64,000 bases of DNA from Anisus vortex. Taxonomy: Eukaryota > Mollusca > Gastropoda > Planorbidae. Below the pieces are notes generated by a model, which worked only from the letters and a program-made list of their open reading frames with translations, was not told the DNA's origin and did not search any database. Both the position numbers and the translations under genes were made by a program. Shown one piece after another: positions 30,681 to 41,930 of the stretch (position 1 is the stretch's first letter; every line of letters begins with the position of its first letter). Where the stretch lies: positions 1,067,501 through 1,131,500 of the forward strand of contig CASBPS010000048.1 in NCBI GenBank assembly GCA_949126835.1. The letters are read 5' to 3'.

Positions 30681-33600
30681 CTGCAAAGGAATGAAGCATG
30701 AAAAATATACATTTTATGTCTTGGAACTAACGACTTGCTTTATTCTCATACAGGAGTAGTAAAAAGTAAAGTATCCGGCCAGACCAAATTGATCCATAGG
30801 GGCTGATGAAGCAGCATTTACCTGTTTGTGTGGCCACGGCGTACTAGAGATTGTGTGGCCAGCACAATGCCCTGTCACCTTTACTTTACCACAAATAAAG
30901 TCATGTACCCATCAGAGCTGGGTAGACACAGAGACACCTTCCAGACCTGGGAACAAATCAAGGATTTGAACCCAGGACATTGGGTATGTCAGCCAAACAC
31001 GCTGCCGATTGGATACCGTGCCCCATCCATACAGAAGTGCCGCTGCCATAGAAACTGTTGAGCTCATACTGTGATGATGTCTGGAACTATTTGTCCCTGG
31101 ATATTGAGCTTGCACAAAGTGCATGAAGGTCTCCAAAGGGATAAATAGATAGCTGGATCCCCGTCGTGCCCCATCTAAAACTGAAGAGCTGAGGGGGGAC
31201 AATCCTGAAGGAAATGCTTCACTGCCTCCTCTGTCTAATTAGCACTGTGTTGTCATTGTTATAATTATTTGTTGTGTTGTTTCCCTTTGTTGAAATTGTT
31301 GAGAGTGCTGGCCCCCCTTTTGCTGTCACCCCAAGATTTCCCAGTGTGTGACTGTCTTGCGATCTTGTCTATTACTTCTTGTGTGTCACATACTACACAC
31401 AAATGAAAGGCTTGTTTTAAAAAGCCAATGGTGTATGGACATTCATTGTTTACTTGATAAAATACTACACACTGTTTCATTAGATCTATGGACCATACAG
31501 GTTTGAAAGAGCTAATGCTTCACAGGTGACACTTACCAGTCAAACATATTATGCATCACCCTACCAATATCAATCCATGAATTGGCTGAACAATATCTCA
31601 TTTCGTGATCTAGATTTGGTGATTTAGGCTTTCTTGAATGTAAAAAGTAAAGTAAAGTACCAGAATTGAACCATATGTCCGGTATAGCAGCGTTCACCAG
31701 TTTCTGTGGCCACGACATACTGGGTGATTGTGTGGCCTGCACCAGGATTTCAATCCAGGACCTTTGGTACGCCAGCCAAACGTGCTGCCGCACGTCCACC
31801 GTGCCCTCTTTTTGAATGGCAAATAGCTTATTGTGAGTTACCTCTCTTGGTGAAAACCTCTGGTTTTATGATTGCCAAAGTTCTCTGAATGTTCAAACGT
31901 TTCTTTAGGTATGTGGGCACGACAAAGTTAGGGAAGAAAATTGCTAGCTCCCTGAAAGAAGTCAATCACACACATTGTAAAAAAAAAATGTTTTAATTAA
32001 TACATTTCTAAACCAATCACATTAGTTGTTTTTTTTAAAAGATATCTATTTTTTTTAAAGAAGATATCTATTTTTTTCAAAGATGATATCTATTTTTTTA
32101 AAGATGATATCTATTTTTTTCAAAGATGATATCTATTTTTTTAAAGATGATATCTATTTTTTTTAAACATGATATCTAGTTTTTTTTAAAGATGATATCT
32201 ACTTTTTTAAACATCATATCTAGGTAGAAAATAAAGAGCATATTTTAAATATTTCAATTTTGGAATATTTGTATAAACATTTAATGATTTTTTTAAAATG
32301 GTTATTTAAAGAGAAAAAAAAATCATTACCTGGAAGCTGCTTCAGGTGAATCTGATCCATGGATGGCATTTTGAAATCCTTTGTCACCATACAAGGCTCT
32401 GATGCTGGAAAAGTTAAAACAGTATACAATTATTTTATGAATTAGATAATTCTAATAAGGTAAGTTATTATCTTTTTAGCAATTTACTCTCTACAAGTTA
32501 TTATCATTTTTTACCAATAAAAAAGTAAAACAAATAATTTCAGAACCCTATCGATGTCTATAAAGTCTGGGACGTAGGGAATAAGTAGTTAAATAATGGT
32601 CGATACATCGCAGAAAAGTAAGTCGGTACTTTAAGAAATAATAAGTCTCTTTAAAAACTGACAAGCCCTGGGGCTCTTTAGTCCAGGGCATATGGTACAT
32701 GTGGGGAACACAAGGACCAGGTCCAAGGCATGCCACCATGTGGGAATACCGCACACAGTTCCTGCAGGGACATAGACTACACTTTTCCACTTTTCCAGCG
32801 TGTGAAATTCCTGTTGGATCATTAACGAGGCCACGTTACTCATATACTTGCACTTTCGGCAAGCAACACGCCAGTGAGCTCTTAATGTGAGCATATCGGT
32901 GATTTACACACTTCACTAGTTTTCAGGACGATTGGTATCAAAGTGAGTGCTAGTAAATCAGAGCAGTTAACCTTTCAGTGCGAGTGGTGAAGAAAAGGGG
33001 ATTGTGTGGCCAGACCAGTATACCTATTGAAGGCAGGGACTACTTTCTTTCCTTAGAGCCCTAAATATAAATATATGAATTTAAAAAGCAACAGATGAGT
33101 ATGATGTATCATTTACCTTTTTGGGCTCTCCTCTTTAGCGACTTCGACCTCCTTCGGGCCCATCAGCAATTTAAAAAGCTCAATGACCGTGTCACCTGAT
33201 AATCCAGTGGTCAGGACAAGAAGAATGGATGGCCCGCTTGTGAGGAACTTGATCATATCATCATAGTAACTCTGGTGAACCAGACAACAAACAAAAAAAT
33301 GAAACATGAATGCTTTTAAACATTTTAATCACAACAAACTTAAAGCAACAATGTTGAGTGCAAGCTTTTAATTAGGTCATTTTCTTTTCTTATTTTCAAT
33401 TGTTGCTAAAAAAATCTTTTGCAGTAAAAAAATTTTCTTTACCTCGTTATCCAAATGAGCATAAAGTTGTTCTGCCTCTTCCTGGGTGATTTCCCTTGTT
33501 TCTTGAGCCAAAATTTCAAAGTTTTGTTCTAATATCTGTGGAAGTGACCAATCATTTGCTTTTTAATGTTACCCAATCAAACTGACAGGTTTTTTTTAAA

Positions 33601-34146
33601 AGTCATACTCCATGCAATTCAATACATCTCTACAATTTGGAAATATTATTTGACTACAAATTGTTCAGATAATTTACTATTTTAATGGTGCATTGTGGGC
33701 CTGTATGAGACACGGTATGGGGCACAGTGGCCAGGCGGCTGCGCGTTCGATTGGCGATCCTTCGGTTCTAGCTTCGAATTCTCATGCAGGATAGGATTTT
33801 TTTTCGGGACTTGAGGGTGCCCCTGAGTCCACCACGCTCTGATGGGTACCTACACTAGTTAGGGTAAAGTAAAGGCCGCTGGGCATTGTGCTGGCCACAC
33901 ATCCCTTATTAAGTCCTGGCCACAGAAACTTGCAAACGCTGCTCCACCAGCACCATGATCAATTTCGTCCGACGGGGTACCTTACTTTACTAAGGAAGTG
34001 TTTGCATCAGCTTAAGAACTTCCCTGACTGAATTACACAGTTTTCAAAAAGCTCAGAGTCAAAACATACCATTGTCAGGATTTCAGTGCTCTGGTTTTGA
34101 GCCACTGCATCCGGCTTGATGATCGCCACTGTCACAGTTTTATCCT
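30536..34146 (-). CDS. NDK-domain gene (NME8/TXNDC3-TXNDC6-like), six coding exons
   Basis: Exons on the minus strand, 5' to 3': 34146-34070, 33535-33443, 33271-33117, 32404-32330, 31951-31842, 30680-30536. All introns have GT donors and AG acceptors and the phases join perfectly. The product contains one complete NDK domain: VAIIKPDAV (phosphate-binding Lys), YYDDMIKFLTSGP, LLMGP, SIRALYG and the active site NAIHGSDSPEAAS with the phospho-accepting His. A second domain follows directly (RTLAIIKPEVF...LTKEQAAEFYKEH). Such tandem NDK proteins usually carry an N-terminal thioredoxin domain and act in cilia and sperm axonemes. That domain is not seen here, so the 5' end lies elsewhere. Several SINEs and a tandem repeat occupy the introns. 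Confidence 0.85.
30770..31030 (-). mobile_element. tRNA-derived SINE copy 3, in NDK intron
   Basis: gaagcagcatttacctgttt, gtggccagcacaatgccctgt, catcagagctgggtagac and a diverged tRNA head up to about 31030. Same orientation as the gene. Confidence 0.7.
31040..31645. other. NDK intron sequence
   Basis: No exon or repeat is recognised. Short minus-strand ORFs (30912-31202, 31265-31480) carry no motif. Confidence 0.4.
31650..31808 (-). mobile_element. tRNA-derived SINE copy 4, internal deletion
   Basis: gcagcgttcaccagtttctg, gtgattgtgtggcc, then a jump straight to caccaggatttcaatccagg and the head. About 100 bp of the body is missing. Confidence 0.7.
31842..31951 (-). CDS. NDK gene exon 5 of 6
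   Basis: Acceptor gacttctttcag, donor gtaact. Ends domain 1 (ELAIFFPNFVVP) and begins domain 2 (RTLAIIKPEVFTKR). Confidence 0.8.
32030..32225. repeat. Tandem repeat, about 22-bp unit (gatgatatctatttttttaaa)
   Basis: Eight or nine units in the intron between NDK exons 4 and 5. Unit length varies through the T run. Confidence 0.8.
32330..32404 (-). CDS. NDK gene exon 4 of 6, active site
   Basis: Acceptor taacttttccag, donor gtaatg. Encodes SIRALYGDKGFQNAIHGSDS then PEAAS. The His of NAIHGSDS is the catalytic residue, and the Asn and Ser around it are intact. Confidence 0.9.
33117..33271 (-). CDS. NDK gene exon 3 of 6
   Basis: Acceptor ggttcaccag, donor gtaaat. Begins SYYDDMIKFLTSGP and ends MGPKEVEVAKEESPK plus two bases. 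Confidence 0.85.
33443..33535 (-). CDS. NDK gene exon 2 of 6
   Basis: Acceptor cttccacag, donor gtaaag, 31 whole codons: ILEQNFEILAQETREITQEE and the following AEQLYAHLDNE, the helix-strand region of NDK domain 1. Confidence 0.8.
33718..33998 (+). mobile_element. tRNA-derived SINE copy 5
   Basis: Head ggcggctgcgcgttcgattgg, body ccctgagtccac, tgctggccacacatccc, end gtccgacggggtaccttactt. Opposite to the NDK gene. Confidence 0.75.
34070..34146 (-). CDS. NDK gene exon 1 of 6
   Basis: Acceptor aatgacag, donor gtatgt. Encodes DKTVTVAIIKPDAVAQNQST and EILTM, the start of NDK domain 1. The first two bases complete a codon from an unseen upstream exon. Confidence 0.8.
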
Positions 34147-35415
34147 CTGTCATTCAAAAAAACAACAATTATCAATCTTGAAAAAACATCACTCATAGCA
34201 GTTGGCAATTAAATAGCTTAACATAAAGAATTTATTATTTACTGATTTATTTAAGCATAAAAGTACCATATTGACATTACTACAAATAGAAGCCAATCAG
34301 GAAAGGTTTAAAATGCATTTAAATAATTTTTTGCTTTGCTTAAGTTATTTAGAATAAACTTGTTTTTTTTAAATCAAACAATTAGTCTTGGCTGTAAGCT
34401 TCAATTATTTTTAAAGATCTCTTGCTTACGATAATATATTAATTTCAGTTGTAAATACAATGCCATTATTGCAACATTCTAGAGATCGTTTCGTTAAAAA
34501 AAAACATGATAAATTCAATATAATAGATGTTGCAAACTTAAGTTATTCATGAAAAAGATATGATAAATACAACACTAATACTTATATAAATCTATATAGA
34601 AACAATTTTTTATTGAAATACCTTTTTGGGGATATAATATTATTAATTTCCATAAATATTCATCGATGCATTTTTTGTTTAAATAAAATGCTTGGGAAAA
34701 TTATTATTTTTTTACGATAATTATAAATACATTTGTCTTAAACATGATATTGCAACAACTACAGTCTAAATAGTGAAGATTGTAAGTTAAGGAGCATATG
34801 TGATGCCTAAGATAAGATCAGTCACACACACACAAAAGTTTCTGAAGCTGTCTAAATGGTAGACACATTTTTAGTTTCATATAAAATATGTTTCAACAAA
34901 CTGACATTATTCTTAACTCAATAAGTTCAAACTAAAAAATGTTCTTTTGCATTACTTTTTTACATTACATTACATTACTGCATTACATTACTTTTTGTAA
35001 AAAAAAAAACAGAAACTATACAACTAATAAACCCGTAGAATGTTCATCTTAGTTTTAATGTTCATCTATTTAATCTATGAATTTCTTTTGCAACTATCTG
35101 CAAAGCATGATGGGGTATGAACATTTTATTGCAAATGCTACCATCAATCAGCCAAGTGAACAACATATACAAATACATCAGTAAAATATGTGTACTTTGT
35201 TATAACAGGTTTTAATTTTAATGTAAGACTCAAACTTATTTTTGGAACAGAAACTTATTAACATACAATGCATAACAAACAAAAAAAACAACAAAAGCAA
35301 ATTAGTGCTCTGCATGTTTTAGATTTAAATGTTTTAAACTTTTAGCAAAGTGTAGAAAGAAAAATAAACACTTAAAAAAAACCATTATCAACAAAGTAGT
35401 ACTAAAAAGGTGATA
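34147..35415. other. AT-rich stretch upstream of NDK exons
   Basis: A thioredoxin-coding exon (Trp-Cys-Gly-Pro-Cys) was looked for on the minus strand and not found. Confidence 0.4.
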
Positions 35416-35423
35416 CTATAGAG

Positions 35424-36476
35424 CATAGGTTCTCAACCTTTTACGGCTCACCGCCCCCTTTTACAATTTTTTTCCGCTCACCGCCCCCTCCCCTTTCCGC
35501 CCATCTGGACTATAGTTTCCGCAATTTTTTTAGGCGGACTATACTTTTTTGTGTGATTAATTATCTTTAAAAAAAAATGAAAAGGAAACATATTGTAATA
35601 ATTAATAGTTCAAAAAATTGCCTTAACAAAAGGTTTAAATAAATCAATGCGAATCGTTTGCCTGGTGTGTTGCTAGCAATTTGTTTATTTGTGTATCAAT
35701 TTTGGTTGCAAAAGCCGTAGGTCTAATAATCAGTATTATTTGTTATATTACAAAACTGAACTTGTTCGGCATCATTATTGAATCAAATGTGGAAACATTT
35801 TTTTTGTTAAAGGGAGATAATTAGCCCGTTTTATTTGAGCTAATATTTCTCTTGTTTTTTTATATAAAAAATAAATGGCTTACAATTTATATTTTGGAAA
35901 TGATCAAACTGTACAAACTATTGGAAAATTATATAAATATTATGGGACTAAAGAATTTATATGTATATTTTCAAACATTACAATAACTACCCACTTTGTA
36001 TGATTACTACTTATCTATACCGCTTAACAATAGTAATTTAACTTTACAGATAGTTTAAAATACATCAAGGACATCTCGGTTAAACTGAGATCAAAATATC
36101 ATTAAAATGAGCAGATGTTAGGGCGAAAGTGATCTGTCAGCTGGGTTGACAGTCCGGTGAACCAACCACAGGATCAGCTGGTCGCACACTATATTTGCCA
36201 AACACAGAACCCTACTTCATCGAAAAGTCACTACGATTCCTATTTCTTAATAATATAATAATATTTTGGTATACTGTTGGGGGATATCAGATATTTAGCG
36301 GCACTTGTGTTTACATCACATTTTATCCTCCAAAAACTAATCGATTCATATAGCTGAGGTGTTAAAATATATCAGGTACGTTTGTACCGCCCCCCAATCG
36401 CCCCCGGGAATGTCAGCGCCCCCTAAAGCTTCTCAACCCCCCCGGGGGGCGATATCGCCCCCGTTGAGAACCTATG
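35424..36476. mobile_element. hAT nonautonomous element, 1053 bp, perfect TSD
   Basis: Termini cataggttctcaacc and gttgagaacctatg. The flanks ctatagag (35416-35423) and ctatagag (36477-36484) are identical. The interior (cttacaatttata, aaattatataaatatt, gactaaagaat, ttgtatgatta) matches the element at 43857 although the termini differ. No transposase ORF. Confidence 0.95.
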
Positions 36477-36484
36477 CTATAGAG

Positions 36485-37055
36485 TAATAAAGTAATACTC
36501 AACAAGAAAGTAGTACCCTGCAATAAATTGGATCTAGTGCTCAACAAGAAAGGAGCAATAAGAATAAAGACCAAATATTTTACTGGAACATTACATTAAA
36601 CTCTGAAAGTCTTCAAGAAAAATGTTGCTTTTTTAAAAGTATATATATATTCACAATTATTTCCACACAAAAATCAAAATGTCTCTGGCTATTTGTAATC
36701 ACTTGGTTTATCTAGACATGAAGTTTGCAGATACAAAGAGTATTGACTAATAAAAGAGAGCAGGAAAAAGACTAAGAGGCAGCTTAAAATTAGCTGAGGT
36801 TTTGAAAAAGTTTGACATTCTTCAAATTTGGAAGTTTAAATAATGTAAAGGGAAACAACAAATTTATTTTTTCACTGTGATTATTAAAACTGGGATAAGC
36901 AAAAAAAAAACTCTTCTAAAGAATTGAATTTAAAATAGTTGGTTCAGTTAATATAAATCTTATTAATTCACACCAATTGTGTGACTGTGTGTGTGTTTTT
37001 GTTATGTCCACCAGCCTACACACAGAAAAGGGGGGAATGGACAAGTCTTAACGAT
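36485..37055. other. Intergenic stretch before THAP start
   Basis: AT-rich, no ORF of note; a gt microsatellite is at 36980-37000. Confidence 0.4.
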
Positions 37056-37061
37056 TATGCA

Positions 37062-37070
37062 TGTATAAAA
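37062..37070 (+). promoter_or_regulatory. TATA-like box for the THAP ORF
   Basis: gtataaaagg lies about 55 bp before the ATG at 37121, a plausible core promoter position. Confidence 0.4.
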
Positions 37071-37120
37071 GGTCAAAGTGTAAAACATTTCTGGTCCCAT
37101 TCGATCATTTGATTCAAAAC

Positions 37121-37228
37121 ATGCCTGTGTGCTGTGTTACTGGTTGTACAAAAAGATGTAGTGGATTAAATTTTATATCATTTCCAAAATATGTTGCCAA
37201 AAGAAAACGATGGATTGTGAATGTCAGA

Positions 37229-37231
<3 letters not shown>
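37121..37231 (+). CDS. THAP zinc-finger N-terminus, interrupted by LINE
   Basis: The ATG begins MPVCCVTGCTKRCSGLNFIS then FPKYVAKRKRWIVNVRPE. The C-x4-C pair (C4 or C5 with C9), the FPK and the conserved Trp (W31) with a following basic residue fit the first half of a C2CH THAP domain, a DNA-binding finger of host factors and P-type transposases. The second Cys/His pair is missing. At codon 37 the sequence turns into the (AAT)n tail of the LINE at 37233. A splice donor could also lie at attgtgaat, in which case the LINE hit the intron. Confidence 0.6.
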
Positions 37232-37232
<1 letters not shown>

Positions 37233-37259
<27 letters not shown>

Positions 37260-39038
37260 GAGCACTTTTATAGCGCAACTATCCATGCTATAATAGCATG
37301 CTCAGTGCGCTGTCATGACATAGATACAAGAGCACAAATTAGACAATGATTACTTAAACATATAGGACTTTAGGTTCTTTTTAAAAGACTTTGCTTCAGT
37401 TTGCCTTAGTGAAATAGGCAAATTGTTCCATAATACGGGCGCCACCGCCTCAAAGGCGCGCACTCCAAAGGTTTTCTTTCTATGTCCAATAAGACTGGGA
37501 GTCCTGAGTAATGACTTTTCACTTGAACGGAGATCTCTTGCTGGAACATATGTTGTAAGAATGTTTTGAAGATAGCTAGGTGCAGTGCCATCCAAGCAGC
37601 TGAATGCCAGGGAAAGAAACTTAAATTCAATTCGCTTTTGCACGGGGAGCCAGTGGAGATCCCTAAGTATAGGGGTGATGTGAGCGGACCTCTCGACCAG
37701 AGATACTATGCGTGCAGCATTGTTCTGCACCTTCTGGAGTCTCTCAATCTGCTTTTTTGGAATCCCCCACAAACAGCTGTTGCAGTAATCAAGTCTTGAG
37801 AGAATAAGAGAGACGGCAACAGCATTTGCTGTTTTCTTGTTTAGATGAGGTCGCAATTGACCTAAGGCTCGTAATTGCATAGAGCATGCCCGGACGACAG
37901 AGCTGACATGGGTAGTCATTGAAAGTTTACTGTCAATAAACAAGCCAAGATCTTTTACATAGTCAGATAAGGTAATTTCAGCAGTGCCAACTTTTATTGC
38001 TTCTAGCTTAGAGGTTTTAAGTTTAGCATGAGACCCACACAACATTGCCACTGTTTTATCATCATTTAGCTTTAGCCTATTTTCCACCATCCACGATTTC
38101 ACTGACAGGCAGCAGTCTTCAAGAGATTTTACAGCCGCAGCACAGGAAGCAGGATCAGGATTGAAACTAATGTATAATTCCGTGTCGTCAGCAAATAGCT
38201 TACGATTTACGCCATGGATACTAATGATTTTGCCGAGTTTACTAGTATAGATAGAGAATAGTATAGGTCCCAATACAGAGCCTTGTGGTACTCCGCACCT
38301 CAGTGGTGTGCTCTGCGAAGAAGCTTGTTTTACCACAACATATTGGGTCCTATCCTCCAAATAAGACGTGAACCACCGCAGCGCATTACCCGTGATGCCC
38401 ATCTCCTTTTTAAGCCTGGCTAGAAGAAGCTCATGGTCAATTACGTCGAAAGCTGCACTTAAGTCAAGCAACACTAATAGTGATAGTTCGCCACGATCAG
38501 CACTACAAAGTACATCATTTATTAGGACTCGCAGAAGTGCTGTTTCGCAACTGTGGCCATGACGATAGGCAGATTGGAACGGGTCAAGTAGATTATTAGC
38601 ATTAAGATGCTGTACAAGTTGTTGCGACACAACTCTCTCAAGTATTTTAGACATAAAGGAGAGATTTGAGACCGGGCGATAGTTATTGCAGTCATTCATA
38701 TCTAAGCCATTTTTCTTCAGGAGGGGCTTAATGATCGCCGTCTTGAATGGGCGTGGACTTTTGGCAGACAGTAGGCAGGTGTTTATAATACGTACCAACA
38801 CAGGAAGTAGAATGTCCATGCATGTCAGCACAATTTTGGTAGGGATGGGGTCAACAGTGGAATAAGTAGGTTTAGATGATAGAATAATACGTTTAAGTCC
38901 TTCCTCACAAACAGGGATGAGTTCCACTAATGGGATACCTGCGAAGACATCACCCACTAGGGGCAAAGAATCACCCTCTTCAAAGCTTTTCCTAATTTTC
39001 TCAACTTTGTCAGTGAAGACAATCACATGAAGAATCAC
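37233..39038 (-). mobile_element. 5'-truncated CR1/L2-type LINE with (ATT)n tail
   Basis: The minus-strand element is oriented with its 3' microsatellite at 37233-37259. Before it lies a short 3' end (gctataaaagtgctc, gagcatgctattatagcatgg). The 5' end is lost near 39020-39040. No target duplication was identified. Confidence 0.85.
37350..39038 (-). CDS. Reverse transcriptase of CR1/L2-type LINE, open 562 codons
   Basis: RT motifs in order: PLLKKNGLDMNDCNNYRPVS (about 105-124), LDLSAAFDVIDH (191-202, first catalytic Asp), CGVPQGSVLGP (248-258), LFADDTELY (281-289, catalytic FADD), then the thumb and the C-terminal DYCNSCLWGIP, LQKVQNNAARIV and LHWLPVQKRI. The ORF is uninterrupted, so this is a recent copy. 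The endonuclease domain is missing, so it is 5'-truncated; MILHVIV at the start is probably flanking sequence. FADD instead of YADD occurs in this clade. Confidence 0.9.
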   Translation of the reverse strand: MILHVIVFTDKVEKIRKSFEEGDSLPLVGDVFAGIPLVELIPVCEEGLKRIILSSKPTYSTVDPIPTKIVLTCMDILLPVLVRIINTCLLSAKSPRPFKTAIIKPLLKKNGLDMNDCNNYRPVSNLSFMSKILERVVSQQLVQHLNANNLLDPFQSAYRHGHSCETALLRVLINDVLCSADRGELSLLVLLDLSAAFDVIDHELLLARLKKEMGITGNALRWFTSYLEDRTQYVVVKQASSQSTPLRCGVPQGSVLGPILFSIYTSKLGKIISIHGVNRKLFADDTELYISFNPDPASCAAAVKSLEDCCLSVKSWMVENRLKLNDDKTVAMLCGSHAKLKTSKLEAIKVGTAEITLSDYVKDLGLFIDSKLSMTTHVSSVVRACSMQLRALGQLRPHLNKKTANAVAVSLILSRLDYCNSCLWGIPKKQIERLQKVQNNAARIVSLVERSAHITPILRDLHWLPVQKRIEFKFLSLAFSCLDGTAPSYLQNILTTYVPARDLRSSEKSLLRTPSLIGHRKKTFGVRAFEAVAPVLWNNLPISLRQTEAKSFKKNLKSYMFK

Positions 39039-39610
39039 ATATTTATAATCCCAAACTAATTGCTTGATGCAAAAGAATTTTCATTTTTTGTTTATATGCT
39101 TGAGTTTTTCTTAGTAACCAAGGGCACAACTCTTGACTAATTTATTTTATAAACAAAGCTAAATTTAATTTAACGCGACTAAAACGTTGAGTATTAATTA
39201 TCGCCAACTGACTTTTGATGTTAAAAACGGATTCCTCATAACTAATCTTGTAGCCTTTGTATCTTTCTAAAAGACCAGAACTGGCCAATTAGGTTGAAAT
39301 CAATTGTCAAACACCAGCAAAAGCATGTTTTTTGTTTACGAATATGGTGAGTAATGTCACCGGAAGTTCATGATCTTTTCCATTTGAAAATGTCGCGACT
39401 CCTTAAGACTTGTCAATAGGCAGCTTCAACTAGTTTGTGCATTGCTAGTCTTCAAAGTGTTATGCAGTTAGTCAAAGATCAGATATTATTAGTTTTAAGG
39501 TTCAGCATTGAACACACATTTTAGTGCACCATTGGGTGAAATAGCTAAAGGCTGTAAAACAATCAACATCATAAAATTAAACAACAACAGGGTTATACAG
39601 CAGAATTAAG
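39039..39610. other. Intergenic AT-rich stretch
   Basis: The rest of the THAP domain was sought here on the plus strand and not found. Confidence 0.4.
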
Positions 39611-39614
39611 CTGA

Positions 39615-40465
39615 ACAATAGACAACAGCTCTTAGAACACCTTTACTGTAACAAGACAAATAGCAGAGGTTAAGTATTACAACAACTTCAGCGCAAATAA
39701 ATAACAACATAGGTTATAGAACACCCTTAAGAGTGCAATAAAACAAACAACATAAATTACAGAACACCTTCAGGGTGCAATAAAACAACATAAATTACAG
39801 AACACCTTCAGAGAGCAATAAAACAAACATCATAGGTTACAGAACACCTTCAGTGTGCAATAAAACAAACAACATAAGTTACAGAACACCTTCAGAGTGC
39901 AATAAAACAAACAACAAAGGTTACAGAACACCTTCAGTGTGCAATAAAACAACATAAATTACAGAACACCTTCAGAGTGCAATAAAACAAACAAGATAAG
40001 TTACAGAACACCTTCAGGGTGCAATAAAACAACATAAATTACAGAACACCTTCAGAGAGCAATAAAACAACATAAATTACAGAACACCTTCAGAGTGCAA
40101 TAAAACAACATAAGTTACAGAACACCTTCAGAGTGCAATAAAACAAACAACAAAGGTTACAGAACACCTTCAGAGTGCAATAAAACAACATAAATTACAG
40201 AACACCTTCAGTGTGCAATAAAACAAACAACATAGGTTACAGAACACCTTCAGAGGGCAGTTAAACAACATAAGTTACAGAACACCTTCAGAGTGCAATA
40301 AAACAAACAACATAAGTTACAGAACACCTTCAGAGTGCAATAAAACAACATAAATTACAGAACACCTTCAGAGTGCAATAAAACAACATAAATTACAGAA
40401 CACCTTCAGAGTGCAATAAAACAAACAACATAAGTTACAGAACACCTTCAGAGTGCAATAAAATG
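39615..40465. repeat. Minisatellite, 38/42-bp units
   Basis: Unit acataagttacagaacacc / ttcagagtgcaataaaacaa, about 20 copies. Two length classes differ by a 4-bp aaac insertion. The first units (39615-39730) are diverged, the last are uniform. It ends exactly where a hAT-related element begins. Confidence 0.85.
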
Positions 40466-40983
40466 AAAATATTTTTAATAAATAATGTTGGATTCGCACA
40501 ACACAATTCCTGAAATGCCTTGCTAACACTATATAGTCTTAGACCTCTTAGATATTGTGTTTCTTGTGTTTTCAAAATCTATCTATGGCTTGCGATAAAA
40601 ACAACATCAAACCAATCGTTAAGTTAAAGTTACAATTAACATGAATCTTTTTACTTGTCGGCTTATCTTGTGCGCAGCTCTTTGATGAGACGCAAGCCCT
40701 TCCCTGTGAGTCCCGAAAACCCGGTCCCGAAACACACAAAATTTGAACGCATTTCAAATTAACATCATTTGGCAACTGCGCGCATTGTATAACCTTAACA
40801 TACGGTGATTAGTAATAGGTCTAAGTTTATTTTAAAAAATAAATTAACGAATTAAGCAAAATTGTTGAAAAAATAAAACTTTTTTTTGGAGGACGTTTCC
40901 GATTTTTACATTTAACTTTTAACCCGATTAGTCAAACGGCTCAAGAGAATAAACAAACATCTAAATAGATAAAAAAAACTCAC

Positions 40984-41081
<98 letters not shown>

Positions 41082-41455
41082 ATCAGTGCAGTGGAAACAA
41101 AATGTCGGAAATTTCTTCAAAAATGTCACTTCCGAGCCTAATCCAGTCTTTTTAGAGATCAGTGGTTTTAATCAATAATCCCAGATTTTGTTTAGTTCTA
41201 AAAAATTTTATGGCAAAGAGTACAAAATCATATCACACAAGTCAAGATAATGAATGCCCTGCAAACACTAATTAAGTTTGAAGTATTTTTCAAATACCTA
41301 CAAAATACCTACAAAACTAAGCACATTTGACTTTTCCTGCCTGTAATTTGTGACAGGAGGGGGGAAGAACCGAAATCCGGTATTAAACTTGTTTTATAGA
41401 ACCGAAAAACCGGTTTTTGAAAAAAATAACGGTTTTTACCTCCCTATATAAGACC
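40466..41455 (-). mobile_element. hAT-related element (family B), split by (TA)n
   Basis: Reverse-complement match to 50976-51855: gcaaggcatttcagga, atgttgtttttatcgcaag, and the ccggtttttcggttc end at 41385-41440. A (TA)n run of about 90 bp (40986-41077) sits inside. Confidence 0.65.
40986..41077. repeat. (TA)n microsatellite
   Basis: About 45 uninterrupted TA dinucleotides. Confidence 0.95.
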
Positions 41456-41504
41456 CCAAAAAAAGGCAATTTAAGTCCCTTTTACAAGAGCAGAGCATTG
41501 TGAC

Positions 41505-41590
41505 TTTTAGGCTGTTGGCTGAATGAGTTAGAAATCCTACTTTGGCACACTGTTATCAAAAGGTTGCCCCTCCCGCCCCCCTCCCGTGAC
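41505..41590. mobile_element. hAT terminal fragment
   Basis: gaaatcctactttggcacactgttatcaaaaggttgcc is the right-end signature seen at 260-329 and 45110-45159; the last bases are C-rich and altered. Confidence 0.5.
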
Positions 41591-41727
41591 ATATAATTAC
41601 TGAATAACTCTAATATTAAAGTTAATTATTGATAGTTTCAATGTTCAAGCTACTTTATTCTATTCACGTTGATAATATATTTGCATTGACGCGTGTTACG
41701 TTAACTTTATCTTTTAAATACATTACA

Positions 41728-41930
41728 GACGCTCCTTCTATAAAGACGACGATAGCGTCCTACGCTTATCCCTGGTCTGAGTCTAGTCTTGCATTTTTTA
41801 TTATTGTTTTAAATGATATTAAGTTACTGGTTTTCCTGGTTTGTTCGGGCAACCCATTCCATGCCCGGATGCCACTCGGGAAGAAAGAATACGTATATGA
41901 TTTAATATGCTTTTGTTCTCGCATATAAGA
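41728..41930 (-). mobile_element. LINE 3'-end copy (family A)
   Basis: acagacgctccttctataaag ... ggcaacccattccatgcccgg ... gttctcgcatata, a good copy. Confidence 0.7.
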
